A DNA stretch of 64,000 nt. It comes from Roseateles_B flavus (GTDB lineage Bacteria; Pseudomonadota; Gammaproteobacteria; Burkholderiales; Burkholderiaceae_C). The notes beneath the pieces are model-generated. The model was not told where the DNA came from, did not search any database, and was given only the letters and a program-made list of their open reading frames with translations. The stretch is taken from NCBI RefSeq assembly GCF_039872765.1, contig NZ_JBDPZC010000008.1, forward strand, positions 186,001-250,000. Reading direction: 5' to 3'. A program made the position numbers and the translations under genes. Shown piece after piece: positions 1-7,617 of this stretch (the stretch's first letter is position 1; the number at the start of each line of letters is the position of its first letter).

Positions 1-2
1 CA

Positions 3-827
3 CTGTGGTTCCGCTCGACGGACTATGGCGACGACCAGGACCGGGTGATGCGCAAGCGCGAGGGCGGCTTCACCTATTTCGTGCCGGACGTGGCCTACCA
101 CGTCAACAAGTTCGGGCGCGGCTACACCCAGTGCATCAACATCCAGGGCACCGACCACCACGGCACCATCGCCCGCGTGCGCGGCGGTCTGCAGGCGCAG
201 AACCTGGGCATTCCGCAGGGCTTCCCGGACTACATCCTGCACAAGATGGTCACGGTCATGAGGAACGGCGAGGAGGTCAAGATCTCCAAGCGCGCCGGCT
301 CCTACGTGACGCTGCGCGACCTGATCGACTGGACCAGCCGCGACGCCGTGCGCTTCTTCCTGATCAGCCGCAAGGCCGACACCGAGTTCACCTTCGACGT
401 GGACCTGGCCCTGAAGCAGAACGACGAGAACCCTGTGTTCTACGTGCAGTACGCCCATGCGCGCATCTGCTCGGTGATCCGCAAGTGGGCCGAGCAGGGC
501 GGTGATGAAGCCGGCCTGGCCGGTGCCGACCTCAGCCTGCTGACGGCCCCCACCGAGGCCGCGCTGATGCTCAAGCTGGCGGACTACCCCCGCATGCTCA
601 GCAGCGCTGCGCAAGACCTGGCCCCGCACGACGTGGCCTTCTACCTGCGCGACCTCTCCGGCGCCTATCACAGCTACTACGCCGCCGAGCGCGTGCTGGA
701 CCAGGCCCCCGAGCTGACCCGTGCCCGCGTGGCCCTGCTGGCGGCCACCCGTCAGGTGATCCGCAACGCCCTGGCGGTGCTGGGCGTCAGCGCGCCGGAA
801 GTCATGGCGCGCGAGGCGCTGGCCTGA
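3..827 (+). CDS. argS: Arginyl-tRNA synthetase, C-terminal part (5' end outside window)
   Basis: Class I aminoacyl-tRNA synthetase that charges tRNA-Arg in the cytosol. The window opens inside the gene. Reading in frame from base 3 gives LWFRSTDYGDDQDRVM, typical of ArgS, so the in-frame ATG at 45 is internal. The KMSKS-class loop appears as KISKRAG near base 279. The rest is the helical DALR anticodon-binding domain, ending normally at a TGA. About 274 residues are visible, roughly half of a usual ArgS. The ArgS-SPOR-DsbA order downstream is common in Burkholderiales. Confidence 0.96.
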   Translation: MWFRSTDYGDDQDRVMRKREGGFTYFVPDVAYHVNKFGRGYTQCINIQGTDHHGTIARVRGGLQAQNLGIPQGFPDYILHKMVTVMRNGEEVKISKRAGSYVTLRDLIDWTSRDAVRFFLISRKADTEFTFDVDLALKQNDENPVFYVQYAHARICSVIRKWAEQGGDEAGLAGADLSLLTAPTEAALMLKLADYPRMLSSAAQDLAPHDVAFYLRDLSGAYHSYYAAERVLDQAPELTRARVALLAATRQVIRNALAVLGVSAPEVMAREALA

Positions 828-910
828 AGTCTTTCCGGACCAGTCGGCGGACCTAGAATCCGCCGCGTTGAAGGGTCGGCCCCGGGTGGGGCCGCGAGCA
901 TGGAGATGGC

Positions 911-1564
911 ATGAGCAAGGCTGAAGCTGGCAAGCAGCGCGGTGGATTTGTCCTGGGGCTGATCGTGGGCCTGCTGCTGGGTCTGGCGATCGCGCTGGGC
1001 GTGGCGCTCTACATCACCAAGGTGCCCATCCCCTTCGTCAACAAGGTGCCGCAGCGCACGGCCGAGCAGGACGCCGAGGAAGCGGCCCGCAACAAGAACT
1101 GGGACCCCAACGCCCCCCTGGCCGGCAAGGCCGCCCGCAGTGCCAGCGGCGTGCTGAGCCCGGCCGTGCCCGCCTCCGCTCCCGCGCCGCAGGAAGTGGC
1201 CCGGCCCGTGGACAAGCCGGCCGACAAGCCCGCGGAAAAGCCTGCCGACAAAGTGACCGACAAGGCGGCCGACAAGGTCATGGAGAAGGTCGCCGAAAAG
1301 ACGGCCGAGAAGGCCGCAGCGGATGCAGGCAGCCTTTACTTCGTGCAGGCCGGTGCCTTCCTGAAGCCCGAGGATGCCGAGGCGCAGCGCGCCAAGCTGG
1401 CCATGGCCGGCTTCCAGTCCAAGGTCTACGAGAAAGAACAGTCGGGTCGCACGGTCTACCGCGTCCGCATCGGCCCGATCGACAACCGTGACGAAGCCGA
1501 GGCCCAGCGTGGCAAGGCCGAGGCCGCAGGCTTCGAGGCCAACCTGGCCCGTGTCGCACGCTGA
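911..1564 (+). CDS. SPOR-domain cell-division-type membrane protein (FtsN-like)
   Basis: A 217-residue bitopic inner-membrane protein. A single hydrophobic helix at about residues 12-36 follows a short cytoplasmic N-terminus. Then comes a low-complexity periplasmic linker rich in Ala/Pro and repeated (A)DK(P/V) units (about 95-140). A C-terminal SPOR domain (about 142-215, beginning LYFVQAGAFLKPEDA) follows. SPOR domains bind denuded septal peptidoglycan, and this architecture matches short FtsN-type proteins. GGAG at 902-905 lies 5 nt before the ATG. It sits between argS and dsbA, probably in one transcription unit. FtsN-specific essential residues could not be confirmed, so no symbol is assigned. 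Confidence 0.88.
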   Translation: MSKAEAGKQRGGFVLGLIVGLLLGLAIALGVALYITKVPIPFVNKVPQRTAEQDAEEAARNKNWDPNAPLAGKAARSASGVLSPAVPASAPAPQEVARPVDKPADKPAEKPADKVTDKAADKVMEKVAEKTAEKAAADAGSLYFVQAGAFLKPEDAEAQRAKLAMAGFQSKVYEKEQSGRTVYRVRIGPIDNRDEAEAQRGKAEAAGFEANLARVAR

Positions 1565-1614
1565 GCCGGCCGCCCCGCGCCCCCTCCCGCCCCCCTCGAT
1601 CCCAGGAGAATGCC

Positions 1615-2280
1615 GTGAGCATCAACCGCCGTGATTTCGCCGCCGCTGCCAGCCTGGCAGCCCTGAACCTGCCTCTGATCGCCCAGGCCCAGGGCGGCCC
1701 GGTCGAGGGCCGCCACTACCAGAAGCTGCAGCAGCCCCTGCCCACCACCGCCGGCAAGATCGAGGTGGTGGAGTTCTTCTGGTACGGCTGCCCGCACTGC
1801 TACGTCTTCGAGCCCGCCCTGGCGGCCTGGACCGGCCAGCTGCCGGCCGACGTGAGCCTGCGCAAGTCCCATGTGCTGTTCCGCCCCAATATGCGGGTGC
1901 ACCAGCGCACCTACTTCGCACTCGAGGTGATGGGCAAGGAGGCGGAAGTCCGCGGCAAGATCTTCGACGCCATCCACCGGCAGGGCCAGCGCCTGGACGA
2001 GCTGGACGCCATGGCCGCCTTCCTGGCCAAGCAGGGCATCGACGCGGCCAAGTTCAAGGACACCTTCGGCTCCTTCGGCGTCAACAACAAGTGCGGCCAG
2101 GCCGACAAGCTGGCCGAGGGCTTCCGCCTCGAGGGGGTGCCCGCGGTGGGCGTGGCCGGCCGCTTCCTGACCTCGCCGGCCATGGCCAGCGCGGGCATGC
2201 GCATCGACGAAGAGCAGAGCGGGCTGCGTGCCCTGGCCGTGGTGGACTTCCTGATCAAGCGCGCCCGCCAGGGCGCCTGA
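1615..2280 (+). CDS. dsbA: Thiol:disulfide interchange protein DsbA/DsbL
   Basis: Periplasmic oxidase that introduces disulfides into exported proteins. The product is 221 residues with a thioredoxin fold and the DsbA active site CPHC at 59-62 (context FFWYGCPHCYVFEP). A Val-cis-Pro segment follows later (EGVPAVGV). GTG at 1615 is chosen because AGGAG (1604-1608) is well spaced from it; the ATG at 1610 is out of frame. The N-terminus MSINRRDFAAAASLAAL carries twin arginines before a hydrophobic stretch and an AQA cleavage site, so it resembles a Tat signal. DsbA is usually Sec/SRP exported, so this is worth noting but may be incidental. Confidence 0.93.
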   Translation: MSINRRDFAAAASLAALNLPLIAQAQGGPVEGRHYQKLQQPLPTTAGKIEVVEFFWYGCPHCYVFEPALAAWTGQLPADVSLRKSHVLFRPNMRVHQRTYFALEVMGKEAEVRGKIFDAIHRQGQRLDELDAMAAFLAKQGIDAAKFKDTFGSFGVNNKCGQADKLAEGFRLEGVPAVGVAGRFLTSPAMASAGMRIDEEQSGLRALAVVDFLIKRARQGA

Positions 2281-2302
2281 GCCGCTGCAGGGCGTCGCGC
2301 CT

Positions 2303-2322
2303 AGCCCCCGGCCGCGGGGGCT
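2303..2322 (+). terminator. Weak hairpin after dsbA
   Basis: A 7-bp GC stem (AGCCCCC / GGGGGCT) with a 6-nt loop lies 20 nt after the dsbA stop. There is no T-tract, so intrinsic termination is uncertain. Confidence 0.3.
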
Positions 2323-2436
2323 GGCATGGGCCGCCTCGTGGCAGAATGGTCTGCAAGAACCGTGCCTTGCCTTGTGCGGCCTCGGGCGCCCAGGCTGCCG
2401 GGGCGCGCCATCCCTGAACTTTTGTCCGAGCGCTGT

Positions 2437-3072
2437 ATGACTGCCACCGGCTTGCGAGCCTCCGCCCTGCTGTGCCTGTCCCTGTCGACGGGCCTGATCG
2501 GCACGACCCCGGCCCATGCGGCCCGGGACGATGCCAACAAGCCGCTGAGCATCAGTGCCGACAAGGGCGGGCGCCTGGACGTGGCGCGCCAGCGCACCGA
2601 ATGGAATGGCAATGTCGTCCTCAGCCGCGGCAGCATGCTGCTCAAGGCCGAGCGCATGGACATCCAGGAGGGCTCGGACGGCTACTACCTCGCCTATGCC
2701 CAGGGCGAGGCGGGCAAGCCGGTCAATTTCCGTCAGGACCGCGACGTGGCCGGGGAGTCCATCCAGGGCTATGCCGACCAGCTGGAGTACGACGGGCGCT
2801 CCGACACCGTCCGCTTCATCGGCAACGCCGTGGTGCGCCGCATGCGCGGCAGCGTGGTGGCGGACGAGGTCAGCGGTGCCGTCATCGTCTATGACAACCG
2901 CACCGAGGTCTTCGGCGTGGAAGGCGGCCAGGGCGCCCTGCAGCCCAACGGCCGCGTCCGCCTGGTGATGAGCCCCCGCGGCAGCGCCTCCGCGCCGGCC
3001 CCCGCGGCCTCGACGCCGTCCCTGCAACTGCAGCCCAGCCCGGGCCTGCAGCCGCTGCGCAAGACGCCATGA
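2437..3072 (+). CDS. lptA: Lipopolysaccharide transport periplasmic protein LptA
   Basis: Periplasmic bridge protein that carries LPS from the inner-membrane complex LptBFGC to LptDE. The product is 211 residues. A Sec signal peptide (about 1-29, ending AHA-A) precedes an OstA-like beta-jellyroll (about residues 35-165) with the typical SADKGGRLDV and GYADQLEYDGRSDTVRFIGNA motifs split across strands. A Pro/Ala/Ser-rich tail follows. The ATG at 2437 is preferred over upstream in-frame starts because it begins directly with the signal peptide. It overlaps lptB by 4 bp (ATGA). kdsC and lptC, which often precede lptA, are absent; dsbA is the upstream neighbour. Confidence 0.93.
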   Translation: MTATGLRASALLCLSLSTGLIGTTPAHAARDDANKPLSISADKGGRLDVARQRTEWNGNVVLSRGSMLLKAERMDIQEGSDGYYLAYAQGEAGKPVNFRQDRDVAGESIQGYADQLEYDGRSDTVRFIGNAVVRRMRGSVVADEVSGAVIVYDNRTEVFGVEGGQGALQPNGRVRLVMSPRGSASAPAPAASTPSLQLQPSPGLQPLRKTP

Positions 3073-3842
3073 ACCAGCGCCCCGCCCTCGAAGCCGGGCC
3101 GCCCAGCCGCCTGGAGGCCGAAGGCCTGCAGAAGAGCTACGGCGTGCGCAAGGTGGTCAAGGACGTGCACCTGGCCGTCAACAGCGGTGAGGTCGTGGGC
3201 CTGCTGGGCCCCAACGGTGCCGGCAAGACCACCAGCTTCTACATGATCGTGGGCCTGGTGCGCGCCGATGCCGGCGAGATCCGCATCGACGGCCAGCCGG
3301 TCCAGCGCCTGCCCATCCACCAGCGCTCGCGCCTGGGCCTGAGCTATCTCCCGCAGGAGGCCTCGATCTTCCGCAAGCTCAGCGTCGAGGAGAACATCCG
3401 CGCCGTGCTGGAGCTTCAGCAGGACGAGCACGGCAAGCCCTGGCCCGAGACCCGGGTGCGCGAGCTGCTGGAGAGCCTGCTGGCCGACCTCAGCATCGAG
3501 AAGCTGCGCGACAGCCCGGCGCCGGCCCTCTCCGGCGGCGAGCGCCGCCGCGTGGAGATCGCCCGCGCCCTGGCCACCCAGCCCCGTTTCATCCTGCTGG
3601 ACGAGCCCTTCGCGGGCGTGGACCCGATCGCCGTGCTGGAGATTCAGCGCATCATCGGCTTCCTCAAGGCGCGCGGCATCGGGGTGCTGATCACCGACCA
3701 CAACGTGCGCGAGACCCTGGGCATCTGCGATCGCGCCTACATCATCAGCGAGGGCCGCGTGCTGGCCGAGGGGCAGCCGGACGAGATCGTGCAGAACCCC
3801 GAGGTCCGCAAGGTCTACCTGGGCGAACACTTCCGCATGTAA
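3069..3842 (+). CDS. lptB: LPS export ABC transporter ATP-binding protein LptB
   Basis: Cytoplasmic ATPase that powers LPS extraction by LptBFGC. The product is 257 residues. Walker A is GPNGAGKT (47-54), the ABC signature is LSGGERRRVEIARAL, and Walker B plus D-loop is LLDEPFAGVDP. The segment SYLPQEASIFRKLSVEENI is highly characteristic of LptB rather than other ABC ATPases. Translation is coupled to lptA through an ATGA overlap, and rpoN begins 12 bp downstream, giving the conserved lptA-lptB-rpoN unit. Confidence 0.97.
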   Translation: MNQRPALEAGPPSRLEAEGLQKSYGVRKVVKDVHLAVNSGEVVGLLGPNGAGKTTSFYMIVGLVRADAGEIRIDGQPVQRLPIHQRSRLGLSYLPQEASIFRKLSVEENIRAVLELQQDEHGKPWPETRVRELLESLLADLSIEKLRDSPAPALSGGERRRVEIARALATQPRFILLDEPFAGVDPIAVLEIQRIIGFLKARGIGVLITDHNVRETLGICDRAYIISEGRVLAEGQPDEIVQNPEVRKVYLGEHFRM

Positions 3843-3854
3843 GGGCGGCCCGCG

Positions 3855-5363
3855 ATGAAGCCCTCTCTGCAGGTCCGCCTTTCCCAGCATCTCTCGCTGA
3901 CGCCGCAGCTGCAGCAGAGCATCCGGCTGCTGCAGCTGTCGACCCTGGAGCTGAACCAGGAGGTCGAGCAGATGCTGGCCCAGAACCCCCTGCTGGAGAC
4001 CGAAGAAGAGTTCGAGACCCGCCAGGAGCCGGCCCGTGCCGAGCTGCAGGCGCCCGCCAGCACGGGCGGCGATGAAGGCAGCGGCAGCGGCGGCGACGAA
4101 GGCGGCGAGGCCCTGGGCGAGATGCGGGCCGAGGACTTCGGCACCACCGAGCGTGAGGACTGGGAGAACGGCACCGAGGGCGACGACTTCGACGGCATCC
4201 GCGAGCTGCCCAGCGGCAATGCGGCGCCCAGCGACGACGGCGACGACCGCACGGACACCGACGCCGGCACCATCAGCCTGCAGGAGCATCTGCAGGCGCA
4301 GATGGCCGGCATGAGCCTCTGCGACGAGGACCGCGCGGCCCTGCTGGTGCTGATCGAGTCCCTCAACGAGGACGGCTATCTCGAGGATCCGCTGGAGGAG
4401 ATCGCCACCAGCCTCAACCCCGAGGGCGACCCCGCGGTGCAGGAAGAGCTGCTGGACCGCCTGCGCTGCGCGCTCAAGTGGCTGCAGAGCCTGGAGCCCT
4501 CCGGCGTGGGCGCGCGCGACCTCTCCGAATGCCTGGTGCTGCAGCTGCGCGCGCAGCCGCGCAGCCAGGTGCAGGCCGTGGCCATCCTGATCTGCAAGCA
4601 GCACCTGGACCTGCTGGCCCGGCGCGACCTGCGCCGCCTGGGCTCGCTGACTGGCGCCGACGAGCCCCTGCTGCGCGAGGCCCAGGCCCTGATCGCCCGC
4701 CTGGAGCCCAAGCCCGGCCGCCCCTTCGTGCGCAATGTGGCGCAGGCGGTGATCCCCGATGTCATCGTGCAGAAGGCCGGCCGCGGCTTCCGGGTGATGA
4801 TCAACCCGGAAGTGGCGCCCAAGCTGCGCATCAACGAGCTCTACGCCCAGGCCCTGCGCCAGACCCGCGGCGGCGTGACCAACTCGCCGCTGGGCGGGCA
4901 GCTGCAGGAGGCGCGCTGGTTCATCAAGAACATCCAGCAGCGCTTCGACACCATCCTGCGGGTGTCCGAGGCCATCGTTGAACGCCAGAAGGGCTTCTTC
5001 ACCCACGGTGAGCTGGCGATGAAGCCCCTGGTGCTGCGCGAGATCGCCGACGAGCTCAGCCTGCACGAGTCCACCATCTCCCGCGTGACCACGGCCAAGT
5101 ACATGGCCACGCCCTGGGGCACCTTCGAGCTCAAGTACTTCTTCGGCTCGGGCCTGGCGACGGAGACCGGCGGCAATGCCTCCAGCACGGCGGTGCGGGC
5201 CCTGATCAAGCAGTTCGTCGCGGCCGAGGACCCGAAGAAGCCGCTGTCCGACAGCGCCCTGGCCAGCATGCTGGAGGAGCAGGGCATCCAGGTGGCGCGC
5301 CGAACGGTGGCCAAGTACCGCGAGGCCCTCAAGATCGCGCCGGCCAATATGCGCAAGACCTGA
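3855..5363 (+). CDS. rpoN: RNA polymerase sigma-54 factor RpoN
   Basis: Alternative sigma factor for -24/-12 promoters, needing AAA+ activators. The product is 502 residues. Region I is Gln/Leu-rich (about 1-50, LTPQLQQSIRLLQLS). An unusually long acidic region II (about 55-135, rich in D/E/G) separates it from the core-binding and HTH domains. The RpoN box ARRTVAKYRE lies at 481-490. The length is a little above the E. coli protein because of the acidic insert. The stop codon falls inside a copy of a 14-mer that recurs in the window (5353-5366). The usual neighbours hpf and ptsN are about 32 kb away. Confidence 0.97.
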   Translation: MKPSLQVRLSQHLSLTPQLQQSIRLLQLSTLELNQEVEQMLAQNPLLETEEEFETRQEPARAELQAPASTGGDEGSGSGGDEGGEALGEMRAEDFGTTEREDWENGTEGDDFDGIRELPSGNAAPSDDGDDRTDTDAGTISLQEHLQAQMAGMSLCDEDRAALLVLIESLNEDGYLEDPLEEIATSLNPEGDPAVQEELLDRLRCALKWLQSLEPSGVGARDLSECLVLQLRAQPRSQVQAVAILICKQHLDLLARRDLRRLGSLTGADEPLLREAQALIARLEPKPGRPFVRNVAQAVIPDVIVQKAGRGFRVMINPEVAPKLRINELYAQALRQTRGGVTNSPLGGQLQEARWFIKNIQQRFDTILRVSEAIVERQKGFFTHGELAMKPLVLREIADELSLHESTISRVTTAKYMATPWGTFELKYFFGSGLATETGGNASSTAVRALIKQFVAAEDPKKPLSDSALASMLEEQGIQVARRTVAKYREALKIAPANMRKT

Positions 5364-5395
5364 CCCTTCGGGCCTGGCGCGCAAGACCTGACCCC
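5351..5395. repeat. Two direct copies of the GCAAGACCTGACCC motif at the rpoN 3' end
   Basis: GCGCAAGACCTGACCC at 5351-5366 and GCGCAAGACCTGACCCC at 5379-5395 are separated by 12 nt. The first contains the rpoN stop codon. Further exact copies of the GCAAGACCTGACCC core occur at 20572, 21953 and 26131 on the plus strand and 20009-20022 on the minus strand. Confidence 0.85.
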
Positions 5396-5420
5396 AGTCG
5401 AGCCACGGAGACCCCAGCCC

Positions 5421-6368
5421 ATGGACCAGCTCAAGGCGATGCGCGTGTTCGCGCGGGTGATCGACGAAGGCAGCTTCGCCGGCGCCGCCCGCGCCCTGGA
5501 CCTGGCTCCCGCCGTGGTGACCCGCCTGGTGGCCGACCTCGAGGAGCACCTGGGCGCGCGGCTCCTGAACCGCACCACCCGCCGCCTGGCCCTCACCGAG
5601 GTGGGCGAGGCCTACCTGGAGCGCTGCCGCCGCGTGCTGATGGAACTGGAGGACGCCCAGGCGCTGGTGCAGTCCGCCACGCACGAGGCGCGCGGCCATG
5701 TGCGGGTGCTGGTGCCGCCGGCCATCGCCGTGCACCAGCTGGCCAAGCACCTGGCCCGCTTCCACCAGCAGTACCCGCACGTGACCCTGGAGCTGCATTC
5801 GCCGGGCCCGGTGACGCAGATCGACGAGGCCTTCGACATCAGCGTCATCAGCACCAAGGAGCCGCTGCAGGGCGACTTCGTGGCGCGGCGCCTGGCGCGC
5901 ACCGAGGTCATCCTCTGCGCCGCGCCGGAATATCTGCAGCGGCGCGGCCGGCCGCAGCATCCGGTGGAGCTGCAGCAGCATGATGTGCTGGTGCCGCCCG
6001 TGGCCATCCAGCAGCGCGGCATCGTCTTCGTGCGGGGGCGGCGCGAGGCGCCCGAGGAGCGCATCGAGGGCGAATGCCGCCGCGGCGTGCTGACCACCGG
6101 CCACAACGACACCAACTACGCCGCCGCCCTGCATGGCCTGGGCATCGCTGCCCTGCCGTCCTTCATGATCGAGGACGCGCTGCTGGAGCATGCGCTGGAG
6201 CGCGTGATGCCGCAGTGGCACATGCAGAGCTACGACCTCTGGGCCGCCATGCCCTCGCGCAAGTTCCTGCCGGCGCGCACGCGGGTCTTCCTCGACTTCC
6301 TGGTCAGCATCTTCGGCGGCCAGGACCACGACCCCTGGCTGGAGGCCGCCGGCTGCGCGACCCGCTGA
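5421..6368 (+). CDS. LysR-family transcriptional regulator
   Basis: The product is 315 residues. An N-terminal winged HTH (about 1-60, start MDQLKAMRVFARVIDEGSF, with AARALDLAPAVVTRLVADLE as recognition region) precedes a two-lobed effector-binding domain (about 90-295). The N-terminus resembles the CrgA/PtxR/AaeR-like clade, which often regulates a divergent enzyme or efflux gene. No such partner is adjacent: rpoN lies upstream on the same strand and amgK converges downstream. The effector and target cannot be predicted from the window. Confidence 0.92.
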   Translation: MDQLKAMRVFARVIDEGSFAGAARALDLAPAVVTRLVADLEEHLGARLLNRTTRRLALTEVGEAYLERCRRVLMELEDAQALVQSATHEARGHVRVLVPPAIAVHQLAKHLARFHQQYPHVTLELHSPGPVTQIDEAFDISVISTKEPLQGDFVARRLARTEVILCAAPEYLQRRGRPQHPVELQQHDVLVPPVAIQQRGIVFVRGRREAPEERIEGECRRGVLTTGHNDTNYAAALHGLGIAALPSFMIEDALLEHALERVMPQWHMQSYDLWAAMPSRKFLPARTRVFLDFLVSIFGGQDHDPWLEAAGCATR

Positions 6369-6386
6369 GCCGGGTCGTCGGGGCGC

Positions 6387-7424
6387 TCAGCGCAGGCTGA
6401 AGCCGTCCTGGACCAGGCTGCCGCGCAGGTCCTGCAGCAGGTGCGTCAGCGGGGACAGCTCCACGTAGCGCGTGCTGACCTTGATCGCATAGGCGAAGAG
6501 GCGGGGCAGGTCCTCGGCATAGCGGGGCTTGCCGTCGCGGTGCTTGAGGCGGCAGAAGATGCCCAGGATCTTCAGGTGGCGCTGCAGCCCGCACCACTCG
6601 ATGCGGCGCCAGACCTCGCCGAAGTCGTCGCCAATGGGAATGCCGGCCCGCCGCGCCTGCTCCCAGTAGCGGATGGCCCAGTCCAGCTCGCGCTCCTCGT
6701 CCCAGGAGATGAAGGCGTCGCGCAGCAGGGAGGCGATGTCATAGCAGACCGGGCCGCGCACCATGTCCTGGAAATCCAGGATGCCGGGCAGGGGTTCGCA
6801 GACCATCAGGTTGCGCACCATGTAGTCGCGGTGCATGGCGACCGTGGGTTGGTCCAGCATGTTGCGCACCAGGGCCTTGCAGCTCATTTCCCACCAGGTC
6901 TGCTGCTGTTCGGACCACTGACGGCCATGTTCCTTCTGCACGCACCAGTCGACGAAGATCTGCAGCTCGCGGCGCACGAAGGCCTCGTCGTAGGCGGGCA
7001 GGCTGCTCGCGTCGGCGCGCGACTGCCACTGCACCAGGGCGCCGATGGCGGCGCGCATCAGGCGGTCGGCCTCCTTGGGCTCGGCCTGCAGCAGAGCCTG
7101 CAGATAGGGCGTGTCCCCGAGGTCTTCCAGCAGCATGAAGCCCAGCTCGGTGGAGCTGGCCAGCACCTGGGGCGCGTGCAGGCCGGCCTGGCGCAGCTGC
7201 TCGCCCACCTGCAGGAAGGGGCGCAGGTCGTTGCCGGCAGGCGGGGCGTCCATCAGCACGAGCGGACCCTGGGCTGCGTCCAGGCGCAGGTAGCGGCGGG
7301 TGCTGGCATCCTCGCTGGCCGGGCGCAGGGTGTCGGCGCGCAGGCCGAGGGCAGGATCCAGGCCTTGCAGCCAGTGGTGCAGGACCTCGGCACGGGCGGG
7401 ATCGGTCCAGGAAACGTTGGACAT
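6387..7424 (-). CDS. amgK: AmgK-like sugar kinase (aminoglycoside phosphotransferase fold)
   Basis: Predicted anomeric kinase for N-acetylmuramate/N-acetylglucosamine in peptidoglycan recycling. The product is 345 residues from the ATG at 7424 (MSNVSWTDPARAEVLHHWL); upstream in-frame codons are Arg/Pro-rich and unlikely to be coding. APH-fold motifs are visible: catalytic loop HRDYMVRNLMV and Mg-binding ILDFQDMVRGPVCYDIASLL. The position head-to-head with lptD-surA is the conserved context of amgK in pseudomonads and betaproteobacteria. The usual partner murU (MurNAc-1-P uridylyltransferase) is not next to it; a LysR gene converges instead. Substrate is inferred from context and family. Confidence 0.8.
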   Translation of the reverse strand: MSNVSWTDPARAEVLHHWLQGLDPALGLRADTLRPASEDASTRRYLRLDAAQGPLVLMDAPPAGNDLRPFLQVGEQLRQAGLHAPQVLASSTELGFMLLEDLGDTPYLQALLQAEPKEADRLMRAAIGALVQWQSRADASSLPAYDEAFVRRELQIFVDWCVQKEHGRQWSEQQQTWWEMSCKALVRNMLDQPTVAMHRDYMVRNLMVCEPLPGILDFQDMVRGPVCYDIASLLRDAFISWDEERELDWAIRYWEQARRAGIPIGDDFGEVWRRIEWCGLQRHLKILGIFCRLKHRDGKPRYAEDLPRLFAYAIKVSTRYVELSPLTHLLQDLRGSLVQDGFSLR

Positions 7425-7617
7425 GGGCGGTGGCTGATCTGGGCGGCGCAGGCGGAGCCGCGGTCGAAGGGGGAGGCGGGCCGGCCATTCCCATCCCTGC
7501 CTGATGGCAGGGGGGCGCGTCGGCCGGCTCATGGATAATGAATTCTACAAACCGCCGTCATGGCGAGCGCCGGCCTGCCCAGCAGGCTGCCACTCCACTT
7601 CGATCGATGCCGTCGCC

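Noticed and set aside
2889..6329. 1,146-codon minus-strand open frame
   Set aside because: Antisense to lptA-lptB-rpoN and the LysR gene, all with clear motifs. Low-complexity His/Gln/Ala content indicates a shadow.
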